DNA from: Clostridia bacterium
GTDB taxonomy: Bacteria > Bacillota_A > Clostridia > UMGS1810
Assembly: GCA_017437345.1 (NCBI GenBank)
Contig: JAFSBJ010000051.1
Span: 1 to 8,245, forward strand
Direction: 5' to 3'
DNA length: 8,245 bases
Shown in pieces: positions 7,045 through 8,245 of this stretch. The notes beneath the pieces are model-generated. The model searched no databases, was not told where the DNA came from, and saw only the letters and a program-made list of their open reading frames with translations. Made by a program: the position numbers and the translations under genes. How positions within the stretch are numbered: position 1 is the first letter of the stretch; every line of letters begins with the position of its first letter.

Positions 7045-8245
7045 ATGAGCCGCTATATAATCGAAGGCGGAAATAAATTAAGCGGAAGCATAGATGTTCA
7101 CGGAGCAAAAAACGCGGCATTGCCGATTCTGGCAGCATGCGTTATAAACAGCGGAAAAAGCGTAATACATAACTGTCCTGATTTATCTGATATACAAAAT
7201 ACCATAGAAATTCTCAGACTCCTGGGATGCTCGGTTATCCGCAATGATAAAACAGTCACTGTTGATTCTTCCGGTCTTGTTCATTGTAATATTCCAAGAG
7301 AAATAATGATAAAAACCCGAAGCTCCACCATTTTTGCAGGAGCTCTGGCGGCAAGATGCAGAAAAACCTTTATCGCAGGTCATGGCGGATGCCAGATAGG
7401 AAGCCGCCCGATAGATATTCATCTTGATGCTTTCAGAAAAATGGGTATGGAAATCATAGAAGATACAAACGGAGTAACCTGCCTTGCCCATAAGCTTAAA
7501 GGCGCCTGTGTTGATTTGCGTTTTCCCTCAGTCGGAGCAACCGAAAATATTATGCTTGCCGCATCTCTTATTCCTAAGAAAACAACGATAATAAATGCGG
7601 CAAAAGAACCGGAAATAATAAACCTGGCAGATTATTTAAGGTCAATTGGTGTAAAGATTTCAGGCGATGGAACAGAAATAATTTCCATCATCGGCACAAC
7701 CAATCCGAAAGATGCCGAGGTTACGATTATTCCCGACCGCATTGTTGCTTCCACATACCTTGCGGCAGCTGTTGCAACTAAAAGCTGCATAACTATAACA
7801 AACATAAACCCGCGTCACCTTTCTTCATTTATTGCAGTTTTAAGAAGAATGGGCGCGTCAGTTCTTTTGAAAAATAATTGTCTCACAATTTATCCTTCAG
7901 ATGATATAAAAAACATTCCCTATATCTCAACAGCACCTTATCCCGGCTTTGCCACAGATTCTCAGGCTCTTCTGGCAGCTGTTATGAGTGTGTCGGATGG
8001 TCTTGGAATAATAAGAGAAAGCATTTTTGAAAATCGCTTCGCCCATTGCAAGGAGCTTGTGAAAATGGGAGCTGATATAAACACCCACAAAGGCTTTGCT
8101 TTTATAAGGGGTGTGGAGAAGCTAAAGGGCGCAGAGCTTGAGGCATCAGATTTGCGCTGTGGTGCGGCACTTTGCGTGGCAGCACTTTGCGCTGATGGAA
8201 CATCCGGTATTTCAAATGTGCATTATATCGACAGAGGATACGAAA
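7045..8245 (+). CDS. murA: UDP-N-acetylglucosamine 1-carboxyvinyltransferase, 3' end beyond the window
   Basis: This cytoplasmic enzyme transfers enolpyruvate from PEP to UDP-GlcNAc, the first committed step of peptidoglycan synthesis. The frame stays open from ATG 7045, which has GGAGGT 6 nt upstream, to the right edge. The 400 residues visible suggest only the last 15-20 are missing. Motifs follow the EPSP-synthase-like fold: GAKNAALPILAA with Lys22-Asn23, TRSSTIFAGALAAR, and GGCQIGSRPIDIH with the PEP-binding Cys116. Further on are FPSVGATENIMLAA, TAPYPGFATDSQA with Asp305, and IDRGYE with Arg397. These line up with the known E. coli active-site residues Lys22, Cys115, Asp305 and Arg397. 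Cysteine rather than aspartate at position 116 is the form normally inhibited by fosfomycin. The protein is cysteine-rich, with 14 in 400 residues. It is set apart from murG by 147 nt with a terminator and possible promoter. In Bacillus, murB rather than murA follows murG. Confidence 0.96.
   Translation, partial: MSRYIIEGGNKLSGSIDVHGAKNAALPILAACVINSGKSVIHNCPDLSDIQNTIEILRLLGCSVIRNDKTVTVDSSGLVHCNIPREIMIKTRSSTIFAGALAARCRKTFIAGHGGCQIGSRPIDIHLDAFRKMGMEIIEDTNGVTCLAHKLKGACVDLRFPSVGATENIMLAASLIPKKTTIINAAKEPEIINLADYLRSIGVKISGDGTEIISIIGTTNPKDAEVTIIPDRIVASTYLAAAVATKSCITITNINPRHLSSFIAVLRRMGASVLLKNNCLTIYPSDDIKNIPYISTAPYPGFATDSQALLAAVMSVSDGLGIIRESIFENRFAHCKELVKMGADINTHKGFAFIRGVEKLKGAELEASDLRCGAALCVAALCADGTSGISNVHYIDRGYE

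Noticed and set aside
7183..7491. Minus-strand open frame of 102 codons inside murA
   Set aside because: It is antisense to the catalytic Cys116 region of MurA, with no family motif or expression signal.
8164..8191. Near-repeat GCGGCACTTTGCG / GCAGCACTTTGCG, 15 nt apart, in murA
   Set aside because: Compared with the remembered E. coli sequence, the segment has the same length between the DLR and GT residues, so it is not an inserted duplication but similar alanine-leucine-cysteine codons in a helix.
1..8245. CRISPR array, tRNA or rRNA gene, insertion sequence, phage or defence genes
   Set aside because: None is seen. The window is almost fully occupied by seven co-oriented cell-wall genes, and the only non-coding gap over 25 nt is 6898-7044.

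Overview
The window is a stretch of a bacterial division and cell-wall (dcw) cluster. Every gene lies on the + strand, and all seven coding regions belong to peptidoglycan synthesis. In order they are: the C-terminal part of a class B penicillin-binding protein with two PASTA domains (1-851), murE (875-2305), murF (2321-3679), mraY (3691-4647), ftsW (4665-5783), murG (5797-6897), and, after a 147-bp gap, murA, which runs off the right edge (7045 onward). No gene-free stretch exceeds 300 bases.

The likely source is an anaerobic Firmicute of the class Clostridia. This is inferred from the AT-leaning composition, strong GGAGG-type ribosome binding sites, frequent TTG and GTG starts, PASTA domains on the PBP, the order PBP-murE-murF-mraY-(ftsW)-murG, and a cysteine-rich MurA. 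The DNPR motif in MurE predicts meso-diaminopimelate at position 3 of the stem peptide. Genus cannot be fixed from the sequence.

The first six genes are separated by only 11-23 nt, each with its own ribosome binding site, so they look like one transcript. Behind murG stands a perfect 12-bp inverted repeat followed by a T-rich tract, read as an intrinsic terminator. A weak promoter candidate lies between it and murA, so murA may be a separate unit or may depend partly on readthrough.

The products form a near-complete route. MurA commits UDP-GlcNAc to the pathway, MurE and MurF build the stem peptide, MraY makes lipid I, MurG makes lipid II, FtsW polymerises it, and the PBP cross-links it. The notable gap is murD, which commonly sits between mraY and ftsW/spoVE in Firmicutes; only 17 nt lie there here. 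murB and murC are not in the window either.

I found no new multi-gene system. The points worth a second look are the missing murD, the hairpin with a loop able to form a G-quadruplex on the opposite strand, altered MurF motifs, and the cysteine content of MurA.
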